A stretch of DNA of 64,000 nt from Oscheius dolichura (lineage: Eukaryota; Nematoda; Chromadorea; Rhabditida; Rhabditidae), in NCBI GenBank assembly GCA_932521035.1, contig OW051495.1, positions 10,602,001-10,666,000 of the forward strand, written 5' to 3'. Below, in pieces: positions 21,601-34,189 of this stretch (positions within the stretch are counted from its first letter, which is position 1; every line of letters begins with the position of its first letter). Made by a program: the position numbers and the translations under genes. Below the pieces are notes generated by a model. That model made no database searches, was not told the DNA's origin, and worked only from the letters and a program-made list of their open reading frames with translations.

Positions 21601-23619
21601 GCTGAAAATGCCGGAGACGCTGCTGCTGGAGCCGCTGGTAGGGTCTTGCTGTTATTTTTCAAGGGAATTGGTTTAGGACACCTTTACGAGGCCGGAGCCG
21701 ATGCCGCTAAAGCCGTAGGAAATGGAACTATTGCCGCTGCCAAGGCTGTTGGAGACGCTGCTGGAGCCGTTGCTGATCGAGCTGGAGAAAAAGCCAAACA
21801 AGGATATGAAGCCGGAGCAGAAGCCGTAGATTATGCTGCCACCAAAACCCGCGACGGACTCGCCTATGGAGCTGGAGCTGTTGTCGGAGGAGCTCAGGAA
21901 GTCGGAGGAGCGGTCAAGGATGGAGCCGTTGCTGTCGGAGAGGCCGTCGGTATGTCTTTCTTTTTATTTGGGAGACTAAAAGAAGATAAATTACTCCTTT
22001 TTCTTGTCAGGTGGCACGGCTTCCTCTGCTTATGACGCTGCTAAAAACAGTGTCAATGCGGCTGGAGAAGCCGTCGGAGATGCTGCTGAAAATTTGAAAG
22101 AGGGGGCCAAAGGCGCCTATAATCAGGCAGGAGAATGGGTGTCGAACGGAGTTGACGCTGCCGGTATGAGCCTAGTGCACCCACAAAATAGCTTTTTGCA
22201 CCATCCTAGATAGCCTTTTACTCCGTAGCTTTCTCTTAAATAGCCGCTAGCCAGTAGTCTAAATTTTAAAAGGAGAACACTATTTGATTCCAGGAGATGC
22301 CGCCGTTTCCGTCAAGGAGGATCTTGTCTTCGTTGGAAAGAAAGTCGGCGAGGGAGCTGCCTACGGAGCCGGAGCCGTTGTTGGCGGAGCCAAGGAAGTC
22401 GGAAGCGCTGTCAAGGATGGAGCTGTCGCTGCTGGAGAAGCTGTTGGTAAGTTGACTGCTTTAAAATGCACTTGCACTGCTTGCTAGGTGATGCTGCCGT
22501 TGCCGCTAAAGACGGAGTTGTCTACGCCGGAGAAAAGGTTGGGGAAGGAGCTGCCTATGGAGCTGGAGCCGTTGTCGGAGGCGCTAAAGCCGCCGGAGAG
22601 ACCGTGGCTGATGCTGCTGTAGCCGCCAAGGATGGAGTTGTCTATGCTGGAGAGAAAGTAGGAGAAGGAGCTGCTTACGGAGCCGGGGCTGTTGTCGGCG
22701 GAGCCAAGGAAGTTGGAGGAGCCGTCAAGGATGGAGCTGTCGCTGCCGGGGAAGCCATAGGAGATGCCGCCGTAGCCGTTAAAGACGGAGCTGTCTACGC
22801 CGGAGAAAAGGTTGGAGAAGGAGCCGCCTACGGAGCTGGAGCAGTTGTTGGAGGAGCCAAGGCTGCTGGAGAAACTGTCGCCGACGCTGCTGTTGCCGCT
22901 AAAGACGGAGTTGTCTATGCTGGAGAGAAAGTCGGCGAGGGAGCTGCTTACGGTGCCGGAGCCGTCGTTGGTGGCGCTAAAGCCGCCGGAGAGACCGTTG
23001 CCGATGCCGCCGTCGCTGTAAAAGACGGAGCTGTCCACGTAGGAAAGAAGGTTGGGGAAGGAGCCGCCTACGGAGCAGGAGCCGTCGTTGGAGGTGCTCA
23101 GGAAGGAGCCGAGACTGTCGCCGAAGGAGCAAAGTCCGTTGGAGGAGCCATTGTTGATGGAGCCGCCTATGCCGGAGGAGCTGTCGTCGGAGGAGCCAAA
23201 GCCGTCGGAAATGCTGTCGGAGACGCTGCCGTGGCTGTCAAAGACGGAGTTGTCGTTGTAGGAAACACAGTTGCCGATGGAGCCGCCTATGCCGGAGGAG
23301 CTGTTGTCGGTGGCGCCAAGGCCGTTGGAGGAGCCGTCGGTACGCTTTGCTTTGCTTATTTGCTTAGCACCGTTGTTTTCTGTTCTTTTAGTTCTTACAA
23401 TAACTGTTTTTAGCTGATGGAGCTATTGCTGTCAAGGATGGAGCCGTAGCTGCTGGTGAGGCCGTTGTTGGAGTTGTAGGAGACATTTTCGGAGGAGCTC
23501 GCAATATGACAGGTACTGCAACAACTGTAAATGAGAGTCTAATGAAATCCGTTTCAGGCGCAGCTCTGATCAAAACAGGAGAAGGACTACAGCACACAGG
23601 AGAGGTCGTCCACGAATGA
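18670..23619 (+). CDS. Secreted Gln/Pro/Cys-rich plus Ala/Gly glycine-zipper repeat protein, 1,023 aa
   Basis: Twelve exons: 18670-18735, 19389-19422, 19919-19984, 20081-21283, 21373-21426, 21581-21637, 21677-21949, 22011-22163, 22294-22446, 22488-23339, 23414-23512, 23558-23619; total 3,072 nt. Residues 1-17 are a signal peptide (MRWIVVIAAVLGASVLA), then a basic RRFKR stretch. About 56-456 is Gln/Pro-rich with scattered Cys, recalling pharyngeal-cuticle APPG/abu/pqn-type proteins. About 457-1,010 is a repeat array with a unit near 41 residues built on AVKDGAVYAGEKVGEGAAYG and GAGAVVGGAK, with GxxxG glycine zippers. From the second intron on, all introns are phase 1 and internal exons are multiples of three. 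A structural extracellular or cuticle protein is likely; an LEA-like role is an alternative. No named family fits the whole protein. Confidence 0.85.
18736..19918 (+). other. Two long 5' introns around a 34-nt microexon
   Basis: Intron 18736-19388 (653 nt) and intron 19423-19918 (496 nt) flank a 34-nt exon (19389-19422). A candidate 22-nt exon at 19791-19812 was not used, because direct joining of 19422 to 19919 gives a continuous frame. Nothing else was seen. Confidence 0.6.
21677..23512 (+). repeat. Tandem protein-coding repeat array (about 41-codon unit)
   Basis: The exons carry repeated codon blocks for a conserved A/G-rich unit. Six consecutive copies sit in exon 22488-23339 and looser copies in 21677-21949 and 22294-22446. 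Copies differ mainly at synonymous positions, for example alternating GCC/GCT and GGA/GGC, while the residues are kept. Confidence 0.8.
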
Positions 23620-24038
23620 AGTTGACTCTCGCCTCTTCACAAATATCACTTCTCAAAGAAATCTTCATAGATTTATCCCATGCTGTACATATTACGATCT
23701 AATAAAGAATTTTTTGTCTTATTCCTTGTGATTTCTAAAAGCAGCAGAACTTGAGAATATTTACTTTAATAGAGATAAGACAGCGCCTGTTGTAAAGCTC
23801 TATATACAAACAGAAAGAGACTCACTCAAATACCGGGGGCATAAAGCTAAAGACAAAAGAAGAAGGACGGTAACTATGCCGGCAAGAGGTACTCGGGAGG
23901 ATCGCGGAAGGGGAAAGGACGGGAAGAGAGAGAGAGAAGGAGATAGCACCCGGATTGCGAGGTACATAAATGTGTGTGTGCAGTTATTCTTTACCTTTTC
24001 TTTTGTACTGGACAAATTGGATTGGATAAAAGGAGTGA

Positions 24039-27000
24039 CTACTGATGGGAGCCCAAGAGATCAGCTAGGAGACGAGATTGGCTATCAGAAATCGGCAACA
24101 TCTCCATTTCGGGGGTTGCACGGATGACGGCATTGATGGCGTCAGAATTGGCTGCTACGAAACGAAGATCACGAAGGAGATGAGGATCAGTTGATTCGGC
24201 CGGAAGAAGAGAGATCGGCAGCTGGGAAAGGAGCTGAGGCCGCTGCTCGAAGTAAGACATCGCTGCATGGCATACGGTAACCAGAGACTGGAACTCCTCC
24301 TGGAATATTAGAGATTATTATTCCGTCTACTTTTATTTCTAGGTTTAATCACAACCTACCCAACTCATCCATTTTTAAGGAAGAAACGTACCTGTTTCGC
24401 TGTGGGACCGAAGTAGTCCAAGAGCTGGGAGACGTGGTGAGACATCGATGACTCCGAGTCAGCTGAAGAGGCAGAATCACTGTCATCCTCGACCTTCACA
24501 TCCAGAGACTTAAATTTTATTGTTTTTATTCTCTATCCCTCGTTTACTCCACCTCCTTGCTTGAGTTATCCTCGTCTGTGCTACTACTCCGGGCCATTGG
24601 CATCATCTGCTGTGACATAGTAGCGTGTAAGGTCTCAAACGGGTTGGTCACTGGGCTGAAAACCGGCAACAATTTTTAAGATTTGGCGCCAACGGCGAAG
24701 ATTGAACGACGTTCGGGTAGAGGGGGCGACGCGCGAACACACACAAAGCAAGGACAACGACCGGGGCACGGACGGCCGAGATTGAAGGGGCGCGTGCCCC
24801 CCGACAAGCACTTCCAATGATGGATGAGACAAATTCACAGTTCGAAACACCTACTTGTTTAACATGAAAAGAGTGCCGAAGTGGCGCAGTTGGGCCATGA
24901 TCTCAGGAATTAGCTGTGTTTGAAATGTAGCCGAATACGGTAGCTGATGACCAGGACGCAGGAATCTGGAAATGGGGCGTGATGGACGGAATGGCGGGAG
25001 GGAAGAACAGACCGTATCAGTTGGCGGAAACCGTTACGATCCACCATTTGAGGATTGATCTGATCTATGAGCATCATTAGAGCTATCTGAAAATGGAACC
25101 ACCACCTCTCTTGTCAAGAAAGCTTTGTGTCTACACTGTTAGACGGAGGGAGTTTGTAAGTACTGTAACTGTTGTTTAAACTATCCAAAAGTTAGCTAAC
25201 CGAGCTCTAGAAGACCTACAAAACGGGAATAATCTCAATGAGAAGCTTCCGGTTGCCAAATTTGGCTACTTCTCAAGATTTGCCAGCCCCCATTCCCCCT
25301 GCCCCTCGTCCTCCGTGCCCATATAGCTGGCAACCCGTTTGTGACCACTGTCCGAACGTGTCTTTTTGTTGCATCCCAAAAGCGTTGGCCGACCAGTTCT
25401 GTTTGCAACAACAAAACAGCATGCGAAATATGGCAACGCGAGGCGTTCGCGAGGCTTTTCAACCTTTTGTCTTTGACCAGCCCCGAAGGGATATTGTTTG
25501 CCTCCCGGGCGTGTAGGGGCAAGAAGCACGGAGACGAGCGAGAGAGAGGAAAAGAAGGGGAAAATATAATAACGTTAGTCTAGTTAGCATACAGTCACAG
25601 CAATTAGCTGGATTTTATATCGGTCAAGAGGATGACACACCTGCGCGTTGAGCTTCTTTGCCTCGTCGTCACTCTCTCGCTCTTCCGGTTTGCAAAAGGC
25701 TGAACTCCTGCAAGTGAGCTCTGGCTTCTCCTCGATTTCCTCAACCTGAAATGGAGCAGTTTCTAGCGGAAGGAAGGGAGGAAAGTACCTCAGTCACTTC
25801 TTGTTTAATAGAGATTTTCATCGGTTTCGGAGCAGGAAGCCCTTGTGGAACGATCAGCGGAGGTAAGGGCGGGAGAAGGACGAAAGACGAGGAAGCAGTC
25901 GAGGAGGCCGTGTCCGAGGCAGAAGACGAAGCTGACGGACTCTTCTGTGCATCTTCTGGCTTCTTCGGCTTGTCTTCTCTGACCAGTTGAACTTTGGCCT
26001 TCTCTTCTGGAAAAATATTACAGTATACTTGGCCTAGAGGGAGTAAATCTCCAATGAAACTACAGTAACCCCTTGCTGTTGGAATAAATGTGACCAAAAT
26101 ACAAAAAAACGAAGCTGTCCGTCAGCCAGACAGCCTTTTCCATTTATTGCCTTTGCCAATTAGACCCCTCATCTGTCTTGACAAGAATTTTGAACACACG
26201 ACCTCCAAGAAGCAATACCAGCTGGACCGTTCGGTACAGCCGGCTGTCGCGGCTTCTGACAGATTGCTGCCAGCCGAGACCGGCAGCTGCAGCGAACATT
26301 TGAAATGTGTTCGAAATAAGTAATGACTCTTTCTTTTCCCGGTCCTCATCGCGACGGAGAACACTCAGATCATTCTGTGATCGTAGGCGACGTGTGATCA
26401 GTTCACGCGGCTTTCCGAATTGCAATTAGAACCTGCTTCGATTTGTGAAAACCCCCTTCCGTAGATAAACTCATTACGTAAGCGCCCCGGCGATATCCCC
26501 CCGTATCGCTTCGTCCCCCCAAAAGATCCACCCTTCATTTTCTTATAAAGATGGCAAATTACGTAAGGGGTGGCGGCAGCTTCCTTATCGGATATTCTCT
26601 ATGTTCTCTTTTCCGCTGGCTATGACCAGAGAGAGAGAGAGAGAGAGAGAGACAAGTAGCCCTCGCTGGACAGTCGGACCGGTTTGAAGCTAATTGCAAG
26701 CTGAAAGAAACCCGCAGGACGCATCCACACAGACAACAATAGGCATGCGAAAAGCGCTAGTTGCGCAATCTGCGTGAGCCAGACGAGTTCTCGAATGGCC
26801 AAGGGAAAGAGACAGCCAAAGAACCGGACAGGAACTCCCAGAGAGGGGACTGCCACCAGGTGATGGTCACTTTATGGCAAACGGGTCGAAAAAAACTAGC
26901 ACCTGGCCAGAAAAAATCAGAAAAAATTCCAGAAAACTCCCAATCTCTTACCCATTTTGAGCAGCATTGAAGATTGCCGTGCCTCCTGGACCTGCTGGTA

Positions 27001-28266
27001 TTCGACGACGTGGCAACTGCGAAGGTGTCTGATCATCCCAGTCGTGCTGAAATCTCTCTCTCTTGTTAACCCCTGTTGTTTCCCTCCCGGGGCAGAGGTT
27101 CTCTTGAATTTTTTAGCCAGAGGATCCTCCAGATTTGGGGAGTTGTTTTGATCCTGCTTCGCTGGACACAAAAGCCTCGAATTCAAGAATAGGATGCCGT
27201 TCTCTGGTTGAATACCCAAATTCGGGAAAAACAACCTTTACAGTATTTTTTACGGACAAAATAATTTAAAATTCGGGGAAGACGATTTTCTGAGGTTGTG
27301 AATTATCGCTTCCTTGTATCCGCACCAAATTAATTTGATAATTTACTCAGAAAACGTCAAATGTGTGCTTTATACCCAATTTCATAGGATATTATCCCGG
27401 CCAGGGGTTCTAGTGGCTCTAATAAATGTAAAATATTTCAAAATTTGAACTATTGACAGTACTTTGATCAAGAGTCGTCCATTAGGCCACGAGGGTATTG
27501 GTCATTGTCGGCAACCAAAAGAGTGAGTGACTATTATTGCACTGTAGACAGTCATCTAACAGCTTTGAAAGAGTTTGTAAAGATCAAAACGGAAAGTATT
27601 GTCCCCAGTGGCTTGGAATAAAATGTGTAGGTCCCATTTTCGCCGACTCAGTTGCCATCGTCTTTACCTGCTATTTGTTGCCTTGATTTTTTTCCTGCAT
27701 AATCGACATTCCGCCGCTTGCTCCGGTGTTGGCAGCTCGTCGAAAAACCTCCATACTTTAGCTGTCTTCATCGTCGAGCCTCCGACCCTCTTCCTCGGTG
27801 GGGCAGCCGCCGTCGTCGGCTGAAAATGCACTTTATATCTCTTTTTTTCTCTTTCCTCCGGACAGCCAGGATCTATGAGACAGCAGCCCCTCTTTGACTC
27901 ATCCCGTTTTCTTTTAAAGGCCTCCCGCCGCGTACCGTGTGAATACCCCCTTTTATTGTCACTCCCGGCTGATAAAAACTCATTTTTTTGGCCTGGACCC
28001 TGTTTGAATATTCTCCTTTTCCCGTGCCGCGTACTCACCGTTCTTGGCGACTTGCCATCCATTTGCATTTGAGCGGCAGCAGCGGCAAACTGTTGAGACT
28101 GGAGGGCGGCCACTTGGGACTGGATGAGATTTTGGAAGTGGGGTGACTGTAGAAGAGTCGTTAAAGCATTCTGAGGAGGAGTCAACGGAGATCGGAGCTG
28201 GTGCTGCGCTGCGAAGGTGGCAAAAGCTGACGGCAACGGCTGCACCGCGGCGGACAGGGGCAACAT
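24039..28266 (-). CDS. BED-type zinc-finger transcription factor, about 530 aa
   Basis: Ten exons: 28266-28039, 27819-27668, 27175-26952, 26006-25789, 25745-25641, 25086-25013, 24965-24855, 24655-24553, 24508-24392, 24299-24039. The phases close to 1,593 nt. The N-terminus is Ala/Gln-rich. The BED finger begins at KVWRFF and CRLCRKK in exon 2 and ends with MIRHLRSCH in exon 3 (C-x2-C ... H-x4-C/H), split by an intron and a loop of about 40 residues. Acidic/Ser-rich segments, KVE/KQE motifs and a helical C-terminal region (ISLLPAE...LLRDL) follow. BED proteins bind DNA at promoters or chromatin boundaries. The start codon directly follows a TTTAG acceptor, so an upstream exon or spliced leader is possible. 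The acceptor of exon 3 is the least certain junction. Confidence 0.8.
26628..26653 (+). repeat. (GA)n microsatellite
   Basis: About 13 uninterrupted AG/GA dinucleotides within the 945-nt intron (26007-26951) of the BED-finger gene. Confidence 0.85.
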
Positions 28267-31200
28267 CTAAACAGTTTTTTTAAGGGAGAGGGAAGGAAGA
28301 CAAAGAAGTGAGAGAAGATGGAGATCAGAAAGAAGAAAATGAATAGAGGGACCCAGACGCAGAATACAGAGATTTTAACGGGTAAATGGTCTCTGGAAGA
28401 ATATAATCTAGAGAGGAGGGCGGCGAAAGGGGTGAAAAGTGAAGGGGGAGAGGGAAGGGAATGCCCCAACATTGGATTTTTCACTTGTGTTTAAATATTT
28501 CCCCATTGTTCCACGGGATTTACCCACATTACCCTCTCGCATAAAGTGCGAAAGCATGATGGGATGAGGTTTTGGGGTGAGAAGAATAAGCACGGCGCCA
28601 ATGTCCGTCGCCGAAAATGAGGTCTGGGGGTCAGATATAACGAGGACCTACAACAAAAAGACAACTGTTAACACATTGACGAGACGAATAGAATGCATAG
28701 TAGGGGAAAGGAGAAGGGGGACATCATCATCACAATTGTCGTCGTCCGTCGCCCCGGTCTTCCCCCCTGCCCCTTTTGGGCTATGTGTCAGCGTCCAGCG
28801 GTGTTTTGATGTTAACAGAGAGGCGAAAAGCAAGAGTCATCCCGGCCAGAGACGGGGGGCTTCCTGGCGGCCGAGTATAAAAGAAGAACTGATGAGGTAT
28901 TACTGTTGTCACTCGGTTAGAAAGGCTACTGAGTCAGATTGACTTCTGGCGGCTGGCAACTGGTACAAAGGAAAAGCCGAACGCCGGAGGGCTGGGGGAG
29001 AGGACCGGGGCGCCTGTACGGAGGACTACTAGAAAAGGAGGGGCAGGCTCATTCAAGGAGGGTCTTCAAGAAGAAAAGGGATGGAAGATTTGAAATTACG
29101 GTAGCTGTAAAGAGCTTTGGATTAGAGGGCATTAGTGAATACGTCGAGAGATAGAGAGGTAAACAAATGAGGTGGACAGGAGAGATAGGATTACTGTAGT
29201 CCTTTAAAGAAAAAGCAAATAGTTGTGGTCTCATTCCAATCCAAATTACGGTAGCGGAAGGAGGAAGCTGAGAGAGTCGAGGATCGGGAAGGAGGTCTAG
29301 GGGGGTAATAGTAGCAGCCGGCCCCGGACGTCCTCCTGTGGGGGCGTGTCCCTCAACTGTCTCTGCTGCCAAGCGAGAAAAGATCTCCTCCTCCTTCCTT
29401 CCCCGCTGCCCATGGGCACAGTCGAGTCTAAACAACATCTTCCGGAGGAGAGACCGGGAAAGAAGAAGAGCTCCGCCCACAAAGAAACGACACGATAATG
29501 CCTGCCGCCCGAGGGGGGCAAGAAACAAACGGGCCTCTAAAAGAGAGAGAGATGCCAGAACTGGACACGACGGCATGAATTGCGCAACGTGTGTGCCTTA
29601 GGGGGGAGAGAAAGGAGAAATTGAAGAAGAAGAAGCATCCCTTCGGGTGACCAGTGCCCTTGGCGGGAGCTCGCTCTTTTCCCGGTCGCGGGAACGGCTA
29701 AAGCTGCCAAATGAGACGGTGGACTGGATAAGTGGGCAAAAGCTGCTGCCTGCCACTGGATGCAGCAACATGGCAGCATCTCAGGGGGAAGACAGGAAGA
29801 TAGGGATCATGATAGGGGAGAATTAAGATGAGGGGGGCAGTAGGGGGAACAGGGTTTGGCAATTGAATTGACCAAGCCCTCTCAGGAATCTTTTGAAGAG
29901 GAGAAGAAGCGGATCTCTCAGTAGTCTGCTCCATCTTCCTCAGGGGACGATAATTACTCCCGTCCCCGGTGACAAAACCCATGTCACTTTCCCCCTCACT
30001 CCCGTGTGGTAAATAGTATGGTAACGGACAGCCTCGGACCCATCAAACCGTTGTCTGTAGACATTGACTGAGAACCGTGCAATTTGTGAATTCTGTGTCC
30101 TCTCACCACATTGAGAGAGAGGCGAGACCGGATCCTTCCCTTTGACCATGGAAGAGGAGGGAGAAGAAGGCAGCGGCCAGTGGGATTATCCCGGCGAGGA
30201 CAATAGTTTACTGTTTACGGAGGAAGTGCAACCTCATAACGAGATCAACGTGCCATGACCTAAATCCTTCATTTCGGAAGAGGAGAGGATCACATTCCAC
30301 CGAGGAGGGGAAGGAGCGGGATCTCTCCCCCATATCCCGCCAAAAATATGACCAGCTGGCTGCCAGCTAACTGTCCTTCTTCTCACCGGCCAGAGGCATC
30401 TGCGAGACCAACTGGAAACTGGCAGCTGTCCTAATTTCAAAATTCTAAGGTACAAATCAAAGCGCATTAGGTGAGCTGTCGGCGATTGACAAGGCTGAAA
30501 CAACACGGCTGAGATCGTATCAGAACTGAGGGGAGGGAACTTCACAATTTGGAGACATTCGATTGGCGGCACGCGCTCTGAACTGAAATGGGAGGGGATG
30601 GAGGTAGAGAGGGCAGTAAAATTAAAGACGAGAGTGATTTTGAGCGGAAGGGAAGGCAACTTAAATGAGCCTTTCTTCGGGAATACGGTAGCTCTCTTGG
30701 TCTGGCGCACTCGTCCCCCGTCTTTCTTCTCTTCTTCCCGGATTCTGTCACCCCCTCCCCTCCCCGAGGCTCCCTTGAAAAATGGGCCCCTGTGATCACT
30801 AGATGCCGAGGCTGCCAGCATACTGACAGGATCCCACTCTGCCTCTTCCTCTCGACAAAGGCCCATTACCGACAGTCTCCCCTCTCCTGGCGACTATTAC
30901 TCTCTCGCGCAGATGCCGACAGCCTCGAGGCGGCTCCCCCCGTTCACTTTTCGGGGTTCATTGTGGATTTGCGGAACGATGATTACCGTATCATCGGCAG
31001 ACCACACCGATTACCGGCTGGCCACAACATCCGGCTGGTTATGCCCTCGAAGTGACCCCCATACAAGTGGTACCGACTGCCCCTCCCGCTCATTTTGATG
31101 GTCAATCGGGCTACTGGATTTTTCTGGCTGATCGAATAATAATCTCTCCTCCGCTCTCCCTCTCTCTGCTTGTAGTTCATAAAATCAAGCAAAAAAGTAT

Positions 31201-34189
31201 ATTTGTTTGAATCGAGAAAAGGTCGACCCAAAACAAAAGGATATTCACACGGGGGAGCTGATGATTCAAGAGAAGAGAATAACACCAAGCCACGGAGTAT
31301 GAATCAGAGACAGGGGTGGCATTGCAAAAGCATGGAGAGAAAGGGCATCTGGCGGAAATGCAACCCCGGGTCAGGTTTACGGTAAAGGCGAGACCTTTCG
31401 GTACCAGAGGGGACTGAAGTGAGATACGAGAATAAAAATTTAACTCTTTTAGTCTTCTTGAGCTATTAGGTATTTCTCTATGTCTACTCTACCGTATCAG
31501 AAGACAGGAAGAAGTAAAGAGAAGAAAAGGAAGAAGGGCAAAAGACTGGAGCAAAGAAGAGAGAACGGCGGCAGACCAGGAGAGAGCGGGATAACACCCG
31601 TACAATAACAGATGAAAGTGAGTTTTGTTGAGGAAAAGGGAGAGCAGGTGACAGCCTCACCGGGATGCGCGAGAAGTGGGTCATATTGGTGGTTATCCGG
31701 CCACATGCACTGCGAGTGCAGCCATCCGAGACGAACTCACAATGTCGCAACCGGGTCGACCACCCGGCGGGATCCTCTGGGAGGGCTAGCCAGTAACTAC
31801 AGTCCACTCTCTCTCTCTGTCTTTAGGCGCTATTTGTCGCCGGCTGGCAAATGTTTAAATTTTTTTACTCTAGAAAAAAGAGACAGAGAAACAGGTACCG
31901 TTAGAAGGCGGATGACACAGAAAAACCAAGTCCCGCGCCACTTTTGAGTAAAAGGAAGGAGGTTCCTGTTCGAACTGCCGTGGCCCATTCCAGAAAGCCA
32001 ATGGCTCGTGTAAAAATCATGCGCCGGGGGCACAAGGAGATCGGGAGACAGACATAGGCCGAGAGAGAGAGGGAGAGGAGAAAGAGTTTGACCACTTCGA
32101 AAGATATCCCTTTCTCGAACAAGAAGAAGATCCGCTCGTCTCGGTTCCAGGGGTCCGACCGCGCAGGCAGGGGAGAGCGGGAGGCTATCCGATTAGCTCG
32201 CTATTGCTGCTGCTGTTGACTGACTGGACTCTCTCTCTTACCGTAAGACGGCTTTTTTTGTCTCGGATGAACACATGTGGCACACACGAGATGAGAAAGA
32301 GGATCGTGCTGAGCAGGCAAAAAAAAGAAGAGATGCCCCTGCTCTTCGGAGAGTAGATGACCAAACAGACATATAAAACTGTGAAGACTTTTTGAATCTG
32401 ACTAGTCATTTCCAATACCAGTGTTTTTTGTTCCTTATTAGTTCCAAGAAGTATGTTACCTTTAATGACAGTAAAAATAATTATTTACCATAAAAATAGG
32501 TCAAATATGATCGTAGAAAATGGGCTAGCTTTCCTGACCAGTCATTCAAGGGAAATCGGCCATTGTTGAAGTCCGAGAGTGAAATCCTCTTATGATTTCT
32601 TTCTTCCCAATTTCCTAAGACTCACATATTGATCCCTTGAAATGCGAGAGAAAGACAGAAGCTCATAATTCTTGTGTACTTCGTCTCTGTGCTGCGCTTT
32701 TCTCTATTACCCCGGGTCGGACCATATGTTCGGTCAGCAGACCCAGTCTTGCGCGACTTGCCGTCCACAATAAACACACTCACAACTTCCTATGACAAAG
32801 GGAGCGCGGCTCCGAAAGGGGCGATCTTATCAGGATCATATGAGTTGCCCTCCGGATGTAACCTGATCTCCCCCGAGTAGAAAAGATGACGGGAGAGGGG
32901 AGGACGAGATTAGCATAAAGTAAGGCAGGTGGAGGGGCGACAACCGTATCCGGGACATCCGGCAGTGAAGACGGGAATGGCCCCTGTAGGTAAACAGAAG
33001 CCGGGGAGGATTGAGTGAAAGTATTCCTCTCCTTGGACTCTGGGAGAAGAATTTGGAGATTTGGAAAAGTATGGGATAAACGATATCTAGGGCGAAGAAC
33101 TATCGGATTTGTTCGGGCTTATAGCTAATCTTTCTATATGAAGTTGGAAGAAGTTTCTCCACACGTTGCGTCAAGATCACCGGTATTAAGAAGGAGCTTT
33201 GGTAAGCTTTTTTCTGCTAGATGAGCTTCGTTTCTTCTTTTATATTCGGGGGGAGCAGAGGGGACAAATCCAGAAAAGGACAGCGGAAAAGCAGCTGCAA
33301 TTGGAGGGAAATAATAGAAAACATATCCTCAGCAAATTGTTATTTATCCATTCGAGAAGCCGGTATGTTGAAATTGCCACTCTGACCTTTTTCGAAAGAC
33401 TGCCAGCCAGTATTGAAACTCTCTTGTCCTCCCGCTCCTCGGAAGCCAAGTTTGCAACATTTACGACTAGCCTTGAAGGTCTTTGACGAGGCGTCTCCCC
33501 TTTATGATAAACTGCCGAAATGGCCACACCGCTGATGGGAACTGTTTGAACGGGGCAGCCCGCCAAAACTGACTCAATTCTTTGACATATCGCTTCTGCC
33601 TTCTGACTCCGTATGGGAACTGTGCTACAACCCAGATTCTCACAGCTGGACACAGCACTCTTCGGAGGAGGACACATCTCCCACTGGGAGACCAAATTGC
33701 AAACTGAGGACCTCAAAGACAGCCGGCTGTAAACGTAGTGCAACCGGCAATTAGTCTTGTCCGCAGCATGAAAGACCCATTTCCGCAGGAGTCCCGCCAC
33801 CAGCCGGGTCCGAACCGAACCGTTCATTGACTGTCTATCATTTTCGGGGGTCGGATAGGGGGCTTTTCGGCAACATTGTGAGATATGGTAATGACCGCTA
33901 TATGTGGAGGGGATAATGTGCCGCGGTGAATAAATTTCAGCTGATCAGGGCACCGGACAAAGGCTGGCAATAACCGGGCAGGGTCATTACCTCACGGGAG
34001 GAGAGGGAGACGAGATAATAAAATTATTATTCTATCGTATTCAACTATATCTAGAACATTTTATCTTTACCGTAATATCTAAAACTTCGGAAGATCTTTG
34101 GAATACCACTATTCTTTCATCTTTATTTTAATCTTTTTTTTCTTCATTTTCACTGGTACTCGAGATGTTTTGATTTTGTTCCACGGCTT
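28267..34189. other. 5.9-kb gene-poor region
   Basis: Many overlapping ORFs (up to 210 codons, for example minus 30234-30866 and minus 33240-33827) lack domains or plausible splice context. The sequence is purine/pyrimidine-skewed, with GAGAGA runs, and holds at least nine TACNGTA heptamers (29097, 29192, 29247, 30684, 30984, 31378, 31490, 32239, 34068). It may contain 5' exons or enhancers of the BED gene, which reads away from it. Confidence 0.5.

Noticed and set aside
33240-33827. 195-codon minus-strand ORF
   Set aside because: No domain, signal peptide, or splice context; composition looks like open chance reading in a GC-moderate region.
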